A program made the position numbers and the translations under genes. A stretch of DNA of 64,000 bases from an uncultured Ilumatobacter sp. (GTDB lineage Bacteria; Actinomycetota; Acidimicrobiia; Acidimicrobiales; Ilumatobacteraceae): NCBI GenBank assembly GCA_937905835.1, contig CALCXK010000044.1:1-64000 (forward strand), written 5' to 3'. The notes beneath the pieces were generated by a model. That model was not told where the DNA came from. It worked only from the letters and a program-made list of their open reading frames with translations, and searched no databases. This document shows, piece by piece, positions 52,873-62,127 of the stretch. Every line of letters starts with the position of its first letter. Position 1 is the first letter of the stretch.

Positions 52873-53760
52873 ATGGCAGCACGCGCCGATCGCCAGGTCT
52901 CCCATCGCAGTTTCGTCAGCTACATCGACAAGTCGCGCGAGTACTACTCCGCTTCTGGCTTCGAGCAGCCCTACCGGTGGGCGGCGTTCGACGAGGTGCC
53001 ATTCAGCCCGCACACGAAGCCGCTTGGCGAGTGCAACGTTGCGGTGGTGACCACCACCTTCTTGCACCATCACGACTCTGCACATGGCGCACCGGCCACA
53101 AACAAGCAGGTCTATGCCCACCCGGTCACCGACGTACCCGGCCGAATGTTCACCGACGACCTGTCGTGGGACAAACAGGCAACACACACCGATGACACCG
53201 AAAGCTTCCTCCCCCTCGAATCGCTGCAGAAACTCGCTGACAACGGCACCATCGGTTCGCTGAACCATCGTTTCTTCGGTGTGCCAACTGAGTACAGCCA
53301 ACGCAAAACCGGCCTCGATGCCGACCAGATTGGCGAGTGGTGCGCCGAGGACGGCGTCGACATTGCACTGCTCGTTCCACTTTGACCGGTCTGCCACCAG
53401 ACCGTGAGTCTGGTTTCCCGTCATCTCGAAGCACAGGGCATCACCACCATCGTGGTCGGCAGCGCCCGTGACATCGTCGAAGAGTGCGGCGTCGCCCGGA
53501 TGCTCTTCGTCGACTTTCCGCTCGGCAATCCGTGCGGCAAGCCCAACGATCGCGACATGCAGCAGTCGATCGTGTCATTGGCACTCGAGGTCGCTGCCAC
53601 GGCAATCGCGCCACGTACCACGGTCCAAGCACCGGTGCGATGGGGAACCGACGACTGGCGTGACGCATACATGCGTGTGGACGATTCAAACATCGCCGCC
53701 CTGCGCGCCGCTGGCGAGAAGCGTCGAGCGGCACCGGCTGCCGATGCAGGAAAGGGCTGA
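52873..53760 (+). CDS. GrdB/PrdB-like (glycine/sarcosine/betaine/D-proline reductase selenoprotein B family) selenoprotein
   Basis: 295 residues when the TGA at 53383-53385 is read as selenocysteine (Sec171). The context is IALLVPL-U-PVCHQTVSLVSR: a U-x2-C redox pair at the start of a helix, in the place of the catalytic Sec/Cys of the reductase B family. Both sides are in frame and belong together; the second half has VVGSARDIVEECGVARMLFVDFPLGNPCGKP in family style. Read conventionally this would look like two short genes or a pseudogene. The role is probably redox (thiol/selenol-dependent reduction or detoxification); family membership does not prove amino-acid reductase activity, since GrdA/GrdC/PrdA partners are absent here. 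The TTG of the next SDR gene is 3 bp after the stop. Confidence 0.85.
53397..53413 (+). promoter_or_regulatory. SECIS-like hairpin of the GrdB/PrdB-like gene
   Basis: The perfect 6-bp stem CCAGAC (53397-53402)/GTCTGG (53408-53413) has loop CGTGA. The stem starts 11 nt after the TGA and the loop has G in its first two bases, as bacterial SECIS loops require. A second hairpin (CGGTCTG/CAGACCG, loop CCAC, 53387-53404) overlaps and is an alternative fold. Confidence 0.65.
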
Positions 53761-53763
53761 CTA

Positions 53764-54495
53764 TTGGGACGGCTCGACAACAAGGTGGCACTGATCACCG
53801 GCGGCGCACGCGGCCAGGGTGCCGCCGAGGCTGAACTGTTCGCCGCAGCGGGCGCAACGGTCTACATCACCGACGTGCTCGACGACGTCGGCGCCGCAAC
53901 CGCCGAGCAACTCGGCAATGCCGTCTCCTACCTGCACCACGACGTGACCAGCGAACGCGACTGGGCCGGCGTCGTCGGCGGCATCATCGAAGAGCACGGC
54001 CGCATCGATGTCCTCGTGAACAACGCCGGCATCTTCGAACCGAAGCCGATTGCCGACACCTCGCTCGACGACTGGAACCGCACGATCCTGATCAACCAGA
54101 CCGGGGTGTTCCTCGGGCTGCGTGAGGCAGGCCTCAAGATGCGTGATCATGGCTCGGGCAGCATCATCAACATCTCGTCAATCGCCGGCCTAGGTGGAGT
54201 GAGCATGGCGCACGCCTACGCAGCCAGCAAATGGGCCGTACGCGGCATGACCAAATCGGCAGCCCTTGAGTTCGCAGCTGATGGCGTACGCGTCAACTCG
54301 GTCCACCCGGGCATCATCGACACCGACATGTTCAAGGAGTTCGGTGGCAACTCCGAACGCGTCATCGCGGCCATCCCGATGGGTCGCGTCGCCAGCGCTC
54401 AGGAGGTCGGCATGCTCGTTCTGTTCCTTGCTTCCGACGAGGCGTCCTACTGCACTGGCCAAGAGTTTGTCGTCGACGGCGGTTTCAAAGCCTGA
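53764..54495 (+). CDS. SDR-family oxidoreductase (3-alpha/beta-hydroxysteroid dehydrogenase-like)
   Basis: 243 residues, TTG start three bases after the selenoprotein stop. It has TGGARGQGAAEA (cofactor), VLVNNAGIF, NISSIAGLGG and the catalytic Y-x3-K in AYAASKWAVRG, ending CTGQEFVVDGGFKA. This is the classical SDR length and close in style to 3-beta/20-beta-hydroxysteroid dehydrogenases. It oxidises or reduces an alcohol/ketone with NAD(P). Tight spacing suggests translation coupled to the selenoprotein. Confidence 0.9.
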   Translation: MGRLDNKVALITGGARGQGAAEAELFAAAGATVYITDVLDDVGAATAEQLGNAVSYLHHDVTSERDWAGVVGGIIEEHGRIDVLVNNAGIFEPKPIADTSLDDWNRTILINQTGVFLGLREAGLKMRDHGSGSIINISSIAGLGGVSMAHAYAASKWAVRGMTKSAALEFAADGVRVNSVHPGIIDTDMFKEFGGNSERVIAAIPMGRVASAQEVGMLVLFLASDEASYCTGQEFVVDGGFKA

Positions 54496-54570
54496 GACCC
54501 CCTCAGGGCCCGTACATCGTAGGAAACGGCTTCCCTCTCTCGGTAACCGCCGCGCAGCCGTCACTTCGTA

Positions 54571-54999
54571 GTGTTCGAGACCATGACACGCCGAACGGTC
54601 CACGACATGGTCAACGAAGCCAAAGCCGAGATCGAAGAGTTGACGGTCGAGCAGGTCGCCGCCGAGATCGAGGCTGGCACGGCGGTGGTCGTCGATATCC
54701 GCGACATCCGTGAACGTGTCGAGAAGGGTGCGATTCCCGGCGCCATCTCCGCGCCGCGCGGCATGCTCGAGTTCTGGTTTGACCCCGAAAGCCCGTACCA
54801 CCAAGACCGCTACCAGCCCGAAGGCCGCTACATCTTCTACTGCGCGAGCGGTTGGCGCTCAGCGCTCGCCACGAAGGTCATCGGTGAGCTCGGCTTCGAC
54901 AACGTTGCCCACCTCGAGTCGGGCTTCGCCGGTTGGTCAGCAGCTGGCAACGAGGTCGCTGACATCGCCTCGACCTCCAAGTGGGTCAAGCGCGACTAA
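54571..54999 (+). CDS. Rhodanese-like sulfurtransferase domain protein
   Basis: 142 residues (GTG start) or 138 from the ATG at 54583. A single rhodanese domain: AVVVDIRDIRERVEKGAIPGAI, then the catalytic loop FYCASGWRSALA with Cys91 (GTG count), and HLESGFAGW. It would hold a persulfide for sulfur (or possibly selenium) transfer. It lies 75 bp after the SDR gene on the same strand; a link to selenium use is only a thought. Confidence 0.9.
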   Translation: MFETMTRRTVHDMVNEAKAEIEELTVEQVAAEIEAGTAVVVDIRDIRERVEKGAIPGAISAPRGMLEFWFDPESPYHQDRYQPEGRYIFYCASGWRSALATKVIGELGFDNVAHLESGFAGWSAAGNEVADIASTSKWVKRD

Positions 55000-55038
55000 T
55001 GCCGCGCGGGCCATCCAGGGTCAGCGGCAACAGCCGGC

Positions 55039-56133
55039 TCAGTCGGCTGGGAAGACAATGACGCTGCGTGCCACCTTGCCCTGTTTCATGTCTTCGAAGC
55101 CCTCGTTGATCTCGTCGAGAGTGATTGTCTTCGAGACCATCTCATCCAACTTGAGGCGACCTGCCAGGTACATCTCGATGTAGCGAGGCATGTCGGTGCG
55201 GAACTGGTTCGACCCCATGTTCGAGCCGGTCAGCGTCTTTTCGTACAGCAGCTCGACGCCATGAATTTCGATCTTGGTGCCAACCGGGATCATGCCGATC
55301 ACCGTTGCCTGGCCGCCCTTGCGCAGCATCTGGAACGACTGCTCGGCGGTCTGCTTCAGGCCGACGGCTTCGAATGCGTGATGCACTCCCCCACCGGTCA
55401 GTTTCTGCACGGTGGCAACCGCGTCGACATCGGCGGCGTTGACGACGTGGGTGGCGCCCATCTCTTGGGCGAGTTCGAGCTTGGCTGGCGCCATGTCGAC
55501 AGCGATGATCTTGTTCGCTCCAGCAATCCGTGCACCCTGAATCGCTGACAGGCCGATGCCGCCGCAACCAATAACCGCCACCGATTCACCGGGAGCGACC
55601 TTGGCGGTGCGGAACACGGCACCGAGCCCGGTGGTGACACCGCAACCGATCAGCGCCGCCTTGTCGAATGGCATGTCCTTGTCGATCTTCACGAGCGCTT
55701 GCTCATGGACCAACATCTTCTCGGCGAACGACGACAGATGCAGAAACTGGTTGACCGTCTCGCCGTTGCGCGACAGCCGAGGCGGCTCGCCAGGGCCACG
55801 GACCAGTTCGGTGTCTTTGTTCTCGCAGAGGGCGAGATGGCCATCGGTGCACTGCGAGCAATGACCGCAGAACGCCGACAGGCAGGTGATGACGTGGTCG
55901 CCTGGTTGGACGTAGTGAACCATTGAGCCCACCGCTTCGACGACACCCGCCGATTCGTGCCCAAGGATCGACGGGCACGTCGACGGGTACTTGCCCTCCA
56001 TGAAGTGGAGGTCGCTATGGCAGATGCCGGCAGCAGCCGTGCGGATCAGCACTTCGCGTGGGCCGGGTTCGCCGATTTCGACGTCTTCGATCTCGAGGAG
56101 GCCAGGGACCGAGTTCAGAACTGCAGCTCTCAT
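55039..56133 (-). CDS. Zinc-dependent alcohol dehydrogenase (NDMA-type/class III-like)
   Basis: 364 residues of the medium-chain MDR family. The catalytic zinc site is C38-H59-E60 region (GICHSDLHF, LGHESAGV). The structural zinc is C89-x2-C92-x2-C95-x7-C103 (CGHCSQCTDGHLALC), and the cofactor motif is VIGCGGIGLSAI. The ISMT-like segment near residue 160 and the VELLYEKTLTGSNMGSNQ stretch match the actinobacterial alcohol/formaldehyde dehydrogenase group. The frame is open 16 codons upstream; ATG 56133 (MRAAVLNSVPG) is the natural start. It is divergent from the TauD-like gene. Confidence 0.92.
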   Translation of the reverse strand: MRAAVLNSVPGLLEIEDVEIGEPGPREVLIRTAAAGICHSDLHFMEGKYPSTCPSILGHESAGVVEAVGSMVHYVQPGDHVITCLSAFCGHCSQCTDGHLALCENKDTELVRGPGEPPRLSRNGETVNQFLHLSSFAEKMLVHEQALVKIDKDMPFDKAALIGCGVTTGLGAVFRTAKVAPGESVAVIGCGGIGLSAIQGARIAGANKIIAVDMAPAKLELAQEMGATHVVNAADVDAVATVQKLTGGGVHHAFEAVGLKQTAEQSFQMLRKGGQATVIGMIPVGTKIEIHGVELLYEKTLTGSNMGSNQFRTDMPRYIEMYLAGRLKLDEMVSKTITLDEINEGFEDMKQGKVARSVIVFPAD

Positions 56134-56200
56134 AGCCACACACTGCACCACCGCGTGGCGAACTCCCAAGTCAGACGTCACACCTGACTACTCTTTGGAC

Positions 56201-57154
56201 ATGACTGCGCTCGACGCTCAACCAGTCCCGGGAATCGACATCAGCGATGCCGACCGGATTGTCGTGCGGCAGAAGTCCGCGACGATCGGCGCTGTGGTGA
56301 GCGGTGTCGATCTGAGCTCGACGCTCAGCGATGCCGCGATCGGCGTCATCCGCCAAGCGCTCCTCGACTGGAAAGTGCTGTTCTTCCGCAACCAGGACAT
56401 CACCACCGAGCAGCACCTCGAGTTCGGCCGCCGCTTCGGGGAACTGGAAGTGCATCCGTTTGCACCGCAAAAGCCTGGCTTCCCTGAGGTGCTCGCAATC
56501 ACGCACAACGAGGATTCCGCTGGTTACGAGAACCTCTGGCACTCCGACGTCACGTGGCGGGCCGACCCGTCGCTCGGCTCGATCCTGCGGTTACTTGAAG
56601 GGCCAGCTGTCGGTGGCGACACGCTGTTCTCTGACATGTACGCAGCGTACGACGGCCTCCCGCAACGCATCAAAGACCGGGTCGATGGTCGAGTGGCGCG
56701 ACACGACTTCGCAGGCTTCCGTCGAGGTTTGCGCCGGCGAGGAGCCTCAGATGACGAGATCGCCGAGTTCGATGCGACCTATCCCAACCCCGAGCACCCG
56801 GTGATCCGCACCCACCCCGAAACCGGTCGCAAGGCGATCTATGTGAACGCTGGCTTCACGCAAGAGATCATTGGTATGGACACCGACGAGAGCAGCGACC
56901 TCCTCGAAGTCCTGTACCGCCAAGCCAGCTACCCCGAGTATCAGGTGCGGTTCCAGTGGGAGACGAACTCGATCGCGTTCTGGGACAATCGGTCGTGTCA
57001 GCACTATGCCGTGTCTGACTACTGGCCGAACGTGCGCCGAGTCGAGCGCGTCACAATCATCGGTGACGTGCCGTACTACGACGCCTCGCAAGAACCAACC
57101 GAGGCCCCCGACGATCCCTTCCGCGGCGTCATCAAGCGCTGGACCCGGAGCTGA
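56201..57154 (+). CDS. TauD/TfdA-family Fe(II)/2-oxoglutarate dioxygenase
   Basis: 317 residues. The facial triad is readable: H114 and D116 in LWHSDVTW and H268 in SCQHYAVSDYW, with a following Arg (RRVERVTI, R283) for 2-oxoglutarate. FGELEVHPFAP and the cosubstrate region HPETGRKAIYVNAGFTQEI fit TauD. It hydroxylates a sulfonate, ether or carboxylic acid with loss of CO2 from 2-oxoglutarate; the substrate is unknown. ATG 56201 is chosen because upstream codons overlap the divergent gene. The 3' end overlaps the convergent EamA gene by 23 bp. Confidence 0.9.
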   Translation: MTALDAQPVPGIDISDADRIVVRQKSATIGAVVSGVDLSSTLSDAAIGVIRQALLDWKVLFFRNQDITTEQHLEFGRRFGELEVHPFAPQKPGFPEVLAITHNEDSAGYENLWHSDVTWRADPSLGSILRLLEGPAVGGDTLFSDMYAAYDGLPQRIKDRVDGRVARHDFAGFRRGLRRRGASDDEIAEFDATYPNPEHPVIRTHPETGRKAIYVNAGFTQEIIGMDTDESSDLLEVLYRQASYPEYQVRFQWETNSIAFWDNRSCQHYAVSDYWPNVRRVERVTIIGDVPYYDASQEPTEAPDDPFRGVIKRWTRS

Positions 57155-58046
57155 AGCCGCTCGAAAGCGCTGCCGCACGCGCTGAAGCAGTGACCACGAA
57201 ATAGACGCCGAGTACCACGAGCGCTCCACCGAGCACTTCGATGAGGCCGAGGCGTTCGTCTCTGATCAGCCAGCCAAAGAACACACCCGATAGTGGGATC
57301 ATGTAGGCCGTCGAGGCGGCCTGCGTTGGTGTGGCCCAGCGGACCACCGTTGCCATCAGCGCGAATGTCACCGCATTAGCCGGGACCGCTGCATAGAACA
57401 GCGGTACGAACAATCCGAGCGACCAGTCGGTGCCGCCAGTGCCTTCGACGACGAGCGCGAACGGGATCAGTACGGCTGCCGACATCGGCAACTGCACCGC
57501 AACGATCATCACCGGCGAGATGTGGGAGAAGTCTTTCCACTTCATGAACACCGTGCCGAAGGACCAGGCAAGCGCCGACAAGACGAGCGCCAGAACGCCG
57601 AAGGCCGCCGACTCGCCGCCGAGCGACGGCGAGGCCAGTACAGCCGCTCCAGCGAAACCAATCAGGAGGCCGATGATCCCGAGCCGCGTGGGCCGACTGC
57701 CGAGGAGCAGGAGGACAAGAACCGCGGTGAACAGCGGCATCGTGCTTGAAATCAGTGAGGCCAGGCCGGCAGGTACACGGCTGACACCAACGACGAGTAG
57801 TCCACTCGACACCGTGGTGATGCTGAAACTGACCACAAAGATCCGTTGCAGGTCGTCGCGACGCATCGGAATCTTCTCGCCGCGGAGCACGGCGAATGAG
57901 AGCAGGAACGTGCCTCCGACGACGGTGCGGAGACCGGCCAGCATCAACGGAGTTGTGTGGTCGAGTGCGAATTTGAGTGCAGTGAAGTTCGCACCGATCA
58001 GCACCGCGACCAACGTGACGGTCGCGAGAGTAATTTTCGAGTTCAT
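57132..58046 (-). CDS. EamA/DMT-family transporter
   Basis: 304 residues with ten hydrophobic segments in two EamA repeats. It has GANFTALKFALDHTTPLMLAGLRTVVGG in the first and AYMIPLSGVFFGWLIRDERLGLIEVLGGALVVLGVY in the second. An inner-membrane exporter of amino acids or metabolites is expected; the substrate is unknown. It is convergent with the TauD-like gene by a 23-bp overlap. Confidence 0.88.
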   Translation of the reverse strand: MNSKITLATVTLVAVLIGANFTALKFALDHTTPLMLAGLRTVVGGTFLLSFAVLRGEKIPMRRDDLQRIFVVSFSITTVSSGLLVVGVSRVPAGLASLISSTMPLFTAVLVLLLLGSRPTRLGIIGLLIGFAGAAVLASPSLGGESAAFGVLALVLSALAWSFGTVFMKWKDFSHISPVMIVAVQLPMSAAVLIPFALVVEGTGGTDWSLGLFVPLFYAAVPANAVTFALMATVVRWATPTQAASTAYMIPLSGVFFGWLIRDERLGLIEVLGGALVVLGVYFVVTASARAAALSSGFSSGSSA

Positions 58047-58115
58047 CGGCTCTCCGCTTTGGCGTTGAGCGTCAGACCCGACATCGACAGCTCACCGTGG
58101 AGCGCTGTGCGGGCA

Positions 58116-58841
58116 TCAGCGGAGCGCACGAGAGAACAGGTCGTGGAGCCGTTCCCAGTGGCGCTCGGATGCTTCCTTGTTGTAGAGCGGTCCGCGTTCG
58201 CGGAACGTAAACCCGTGCTCGGTACCGGGGTACCACTCCGTTCGGCCTGCGCATCCCGATTCGATACGAGCCGCCTCGAACCCGTCGATCATCTCGGGCG
58301 GGGCATAGCTGTCGGTTTCGGCTGCGCCGACATAGACCTCGCCGGTGGCTGCAGCCAACTGCAGATGCGGCGAATCGGCGGCGGCGGTCACGAGCGCGAC
58401 TCCGTGCAGAGAAGCTCCCGCGACGACCTGGCCCGGAAATTGACCGAGGAGGTAGACCGCGAATGGCCCACTCATGCAATAGCCGACTGCACCGACCTTG
58501 GCGGTCGAGGCAGCATCGTCGCCATCAGCATGGGCGATCAGTGCTCGTGCGTCAGCAGTCACGCGGTCATTCGACAGCGCGCTCATTAACTCGAACATGC
58601 GCTCACGGTCACCGGTTTCGAACACGTTGTAGTGCTCGACGTCGCGGTAGTACAGGTGCGGCGCCATGACGTAGTAGCCGACGGTGGCGAGCCGACGGGA
58701 CATGTCACGAATCTCTTCGCGCATCCCGGGTGCGTCCATCATGAAGAGGACGAGCGGGTGTGGGCCGTGTTCCTCGGGGTGCACGATGAACGTGTTCATC
58801 GTGCCGTCTGTCGTCTCAATGTCGGCAAAGTGTTCGATCAT
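58116..58841 (-). CDS. Dienelactone hydrolase-family protein
   Basis: 241 residues. The Cys-Asp-His triad is C122 in VGYCMSGP, D177 in AAETDSYAPPE and H209 in GTEHGFTF, at the dienelactone hydrolase spacing. ATG 58841 (MIEHFADIETTDG) is chosen; the open frame upstream is not protein-like. The reaction is hydrolysis of an enol-lactone or a related ester in the cytoplasm. It may be unrelated to the hpa cluster, which uses other chemistry. Confidence 0.9.
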   Translation of the reverse strand: MIEHFADIETTDGTMNTFIVHPEEHGPHPLVLFMMDAPGMREEIRDMSRRLATVGYYVMAPHLYYRDVEHYNVFETGDRERMFELMSALSNDRVTADARALIAHADGDDAASTAKVGAVGYCMSGPFAVYLLGQFPGQVVAGASLHGVALVTAAADSPHLQLAAATGEVYVGAAETDSYAPPEMIDGFEAARIESGCAGRTEWYPGTEHGFTFRERGPLYNKEASERHWERLHDLFSRALR

Positions 58842-58938
58842 CGGCAGAGTCTCGCGCCCGCAACCGGCTGCATCGTTCTCGGAGACCAAAAACGAGACAG
58901 GGAATCTTGGCGACGATCCAACTTGGTTCTGACCGCCG

Positions 58939-60168
58939 TTATATCTCCGGCTGTGCGACCTTGCCATCGGCGATGAGTTGATCGATGGCCGCGTCGTCGA
59001 AGCCTGCGTCGGCGAGCACTGATCGAGTGTGTTGGCCTGGCGTGGGCGACGACCGACGCGGTGATGTGTCGACTCCTTGAATCCGGATCGGCGCCCGGAC
59101 CGTGCGGTACTCACCGTGTTCGGCGTGCTCGATGGTCGGAAACAGGGCGATGGCCTCAGCCTGCGGGTCAGCAACCACTTCGTGTAGGCCAAGCACGGGG
59201 CCCCAGATCAGGCGATGCTCGTCGAAGATCGGCCCCCACTCATCACGCGGGCGGGCGCCTAACGCAGCGTCGACCAGGTCGACAATCTCGGCCATGTTGT
59301 CGAATCGACCCTTCATGTCTTGCAGGCGATCGTCATCGAGGAGACCTTCGAGGCCGAGCGCTGTGCAGAAGCGTGGCCACGCAGCCTCTTCCGGCATGTT
59401 GAACACGACCCAGTTGTCGTCGCCGCACGGGTAGCGGTTCGCCGTTGCAACAATCTGCTGTCGGCGTGAGCGGCGTCGGACCGGCGCCTGATCGACGGCG
59501 GTGATGCCGTAGTCGGTGGCCAGCGTCCACACCGCCGTTTCAAAGAGGGAGGTCTCGATGGCCTGGCCGGTGCCTGTCCGTTCGGCGAGCCGCAGTGCGG
59601 CGAGGATGCCGCTGAGTAGGGCAAGGCCAGTCGTGTGGTCACCCTGAGCCGGCCGAGCCATGGCGACCTGACCGTCGTCGCCGTCGCGCATCGAGTCGTA
59701 CAGACCCGACCGTCCGAAGAATGCCGTGACGTCGTATCCGGGGCGCCACGCCTCGGGCCCGTCGGTGCCGTAGCCGGTGAGTGTTGCGTGGACGAGTTTC
59801 GAGTTCGTCTTCCACAGCTGCTCGGGCGAGAGGCCGAATTTCTCCTGGCGATGCTGGAGCAGGTTGCAGAGGAATACGTCGGCGCCCTCGCAGAGCCGGT
59901 GCACGATGTTACGGCCCTCGTCCGAAGCCAGGTCGACGGCGATCGAGCGTTTGCCGCGGTTGTCGACGTCGAACTGGAAGTCGTACCCCTTGAAGGCGCC
60001 GTTGACCTTGGCGGGCCGTGTGGTGTTGCGCATCGGGTCGCCCGACAGCGGCTCGATCTTGATGACGTCGGCACCGAGGTCGGACAGGATCGCGGCCGCA
60101 CTCGGCGCAGCCATCCAACTGTCGATCTCGATCACCCGGATGTCATCGAGGGGCAGCGGCGTGCTCAT
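58939..60168 (-). CDS. CaiB/BaiF-family CoA-transferase
   Basis: 409 residues. LDDIRVIEIDSWMAAPSAAAILSDLGADVIKIE and the NRGKRSIAVDLASDEGR stretch (parts of the first 100 residues) are the family N-terminus. PGYDVTAFFGRSGL includes the usual catalytic Asp, and ERTGTGQAIETSLFETAVW is the next block. It moves CoA between organic acids. The start codon is ATG 60168 (MSTPLPLDD); 11 codons upstream are also open. Substrate unknown. It is divergent from the zinc-ribbon SDR with a 212-bp gap. Confidence 0.92.
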   Translation of the reverse strand: MSTPLPLDDIRVIEIDSWMAAPSAAAILSDLGADVIKIEPLSGDPMRNTTRPAKVNGAFKGYDFQFDVDNRGKRSIAVDLASDEGRNIVHRLCEGADVFLCNLLQHRQEKFGLSPEQLWKTNSKLVHATLTGYGTDGPEAWRPGYDVTAFFGRSGLYDSMRDGDDGQVAMARPAQGDHTTGLALLSGILAALRLAERTGTGQAIETSLFETAVWTLATDYGITAVDQAPVRRRSRRQQIVATANRYPCGDDNWVVFNMPEEAAWPRFCTALGLEGLLDDDRLQDMKGRFDNMAEIVDLVDAALGARPRDEWGPIFDEHRLIWGPVLGLHEVVADPQAEAIALFPTIEHAEHGEYRTVRAPIRIQGVDTSPRRSSPTPGQHTRSVLADAGFDDAAIDQLIADGKVAQPEI

Positions 60169-60380
60169 CGACGCATCATTCCAGAGTCTCCCTCGATTCA
60201 TCTCCTCGGCCCAGCCATCCGATCACCTCGATCTGGAGGTCCGGCGGTTGTAGATGCGACCGGGCGGCACGTCGGATCACGATTCCAATCGATCCGAGTG
60301 TGAGCTCGCTGAACGTCGGCCATGCCGCCGCCATCAGGTTGGCGGCGCTGGCTCGCAACACGCGCGGGTAGGTTGCGGCG

Positions 60381-61946
60381 GTGGACGAAGCGCAACCAGA
60401 CGAGCGCGTGCGCGAACAGTTGCTCGGAGCAATGGACGTGCTCCGCTCGGTCATCGCCGCACCTGAGATCCTCGAACAGCTCGATGCGCAGGAGAAGGCG
60501 GCCTTCTTCAATGCAGCCGGCGACGTGTTCTACCCCGACCCAGAGATTCGCCGGCGACGCACGAAACTGCTGCAGCAGCAGCGTCGGCAGCAACGGGTCC
60601 GGTCTGACGAGCAGACGCTCGACGAGACCGGCATCCGGACGCTGCGCGGTCGGGCGGTGTTCACCACCCCTGACGTCTTCCCACCCCACGGCTTCGAGCA
60701 GCGTGACGTCGAAGACCAGCCCGACGAGCCCCCGTTCCGGGAGACCCTCGACGAGCAGCACTGCTACATCTGCAAGGTCCGCTACCGCGAGATCCACCAA
60801 TTCTACGACCAGCTCTGCCCGGCCTGTGCCACCTTCAACTTCGACAAGCGCGGTGAGCTCGCCGACATGACCGGGATGGTCGTCCTCCTGACTGGCGGAC
60901 GCGTCAAGATCGGCTACCAGGCCGGCATCAAGCTGCTCCGATGCGGTGCTGAGCTGATCGTCGCCACACGTTTCCCGCGTGACGCGGCAGCGCGGTACTC
61001 AGCCGAACCCGACTTCGCCGAGTGGGGTGTCCGACTCGAAGTCTTCGGCCTCGACCTGCGCCACACCCCGAGTGTCGAGGCATTCTGTGCCCACGTGTCA
61101 ACGACCCGCACTCGGCTCGACGGCATCATCAATAACGCTTGCCAGACCGTGCGCCGCCCAACGGGGTTCTACGAACACATGATGGATGTCGAGACCGCTG
61201 CGCTCGACACGTTGCCAGCCGAAGTACTGCAGCTCGTCGGTTCATACGAGCAGCTCCGTAGCCCGGCGTCGATCGCCACGGCGACGGATTCGAACGACAC
61301 CACTGCACTCACGATGCCCGCATCAGCCCAGGCCCCAGGCCTGAAACGGTCTGCCGAGCTCTCCCAGACGGTGCTGCTCCCGGAAGACCAACCTTCGGCC
61401 GACACACTCTTTCCGGCGGGCCAACTCGACCAGGACCTCCAGCAGGTCGACCTCCGCGGTCGAAATTCGTGGAGGCTACAACTGCACGAGGTGTCCTCGA
61501 TCGAACTGTTGGAAACGCAACTCGTCAATGCCGTTGCGCCGTTCGTGTTGAACGCCCGGCTCAAGCCCCTTATGGAAGCCACGCCGGGCAACCACAAGCA
61601 CGTCGTCAACGTGTCAGCAGTCGAGGGCCAGTTTTACCGGTCGCGTAAAACGACGAAACACCCGCACACGAACATGGCGAAGGCCGCGCTCAACATGATG
61701 ACCCGCACGTCGGCGACCGACTTTCACGCGTCGGGCATCAACATGAACAGCGTCGATACCGGCTGGGTCAGCGACGAAGACCCCGTGGCGATCGCCGAGG
61801 CCAAAACCGCCGAACACCGGTTCCACCCTCCGCTCGACATCGTCGATGGTGCGGCTCGGATCGTCGACCCGATCATCGACGGCCTGAACACCGGTACGCA
61901 CGTGTGGGGTCAGTTCCTCAAGGACTACGCGCCCACCGATTGGTAG
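60381..61946 (+). CDS. Long SDR-family protein with zinc-ribbon insertion and no catalytic Tyr
   Basis: 521 residues, GTG start. Residues about 1-125 are a helical, charged domain. A zinc-ribbon-like site CYICK ... CPAC (about 132-152) then precedes an SDR fold with VLLTGGRVKIGYQAG, NNACQT and VNVSAVEGQF. The expected Y-x3-K is HTNMAKAAL, so the Tyr is replaced by Thr. A long insertion (about 275-400) follows NNA. The same HTNMAKAA variant occurs in this SDR subfamily as I remember it, so it is not a sequencing error. Activity is unknown; a binding or scaffold role is as likely as catalysis. Confidence 0.8.
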   Translation: MDEAQPDERVREQLLGAMDVLRSVIAAPEILEQLDAQEKAAFFNAAGDVFYPDPEIRRRRTKLLQQQRRQQRVRSDEQTLDETGIRTLRGRAVFTTPDVFPPHGFEQRDVEDQPDEPPFRETLDEQHCYICKVRYREIHQFYDQLCPACATFNFDKRGELADMTGMVVLLTGGRVKIGYQAGIKLLRCGAELIVATRFPRDAAARYSAEPDFAEWGVRLEVFGLDLRHTPSVEAFCAHVSTTRTRLDGIINNACQTVRRPTGFYEHMMDVETAALDTLPAEVLQLVGSYEQLRSPASIATATDSNDTTALTMPASAQAPGLKRSAELSQTVLLPEDQPSADTLFPAGQLDQDLQQVDLRGRNSWRLQLHEVSSIELLETQLVNAVAPFVLNARLKPLMEATPGNHKHVVNVSAVEGQFYRSRKTTKHPHTNMAKAALNMMTRTSATDFHASGINMNSVDTGWVSDEDPVAIAEAKTAEHRFHPPLDIVDGAARIVDPIIDGLNTGTHVWGQFLKDYAPTDW

Positions 61947-62127
61947 CCGGCGAGTACCTGGCCTGTTCAGGTCGAGGCTCCGGCGACGGGGTGTTCGAGT
62001 TCATGTTGTTACTCATGCCGTAGTGATACGTCGTCTGTCAGCGATCGATTCGCAGGCTGTGAGCATGCTTGTTCTGGTCACATCTCGATGGGATCGCAAG
62101 CAATGTCACACAAAAACTCGCCGCCCA

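Noticed and set aside
52873..53760. Two separate small genes (52873-53385 and 53404-53760)
   Set aside because: They are in the same frame, 18 bp apart, and the six codons after the TGA (PVCHQT) belong to the active-site motif.
52873..53760. Complete glycine or proline reductase operon
   Set aside because: No GrdA, GrdC, GrdE or PrdA homologue is adjacent; only the B-type protein is present.
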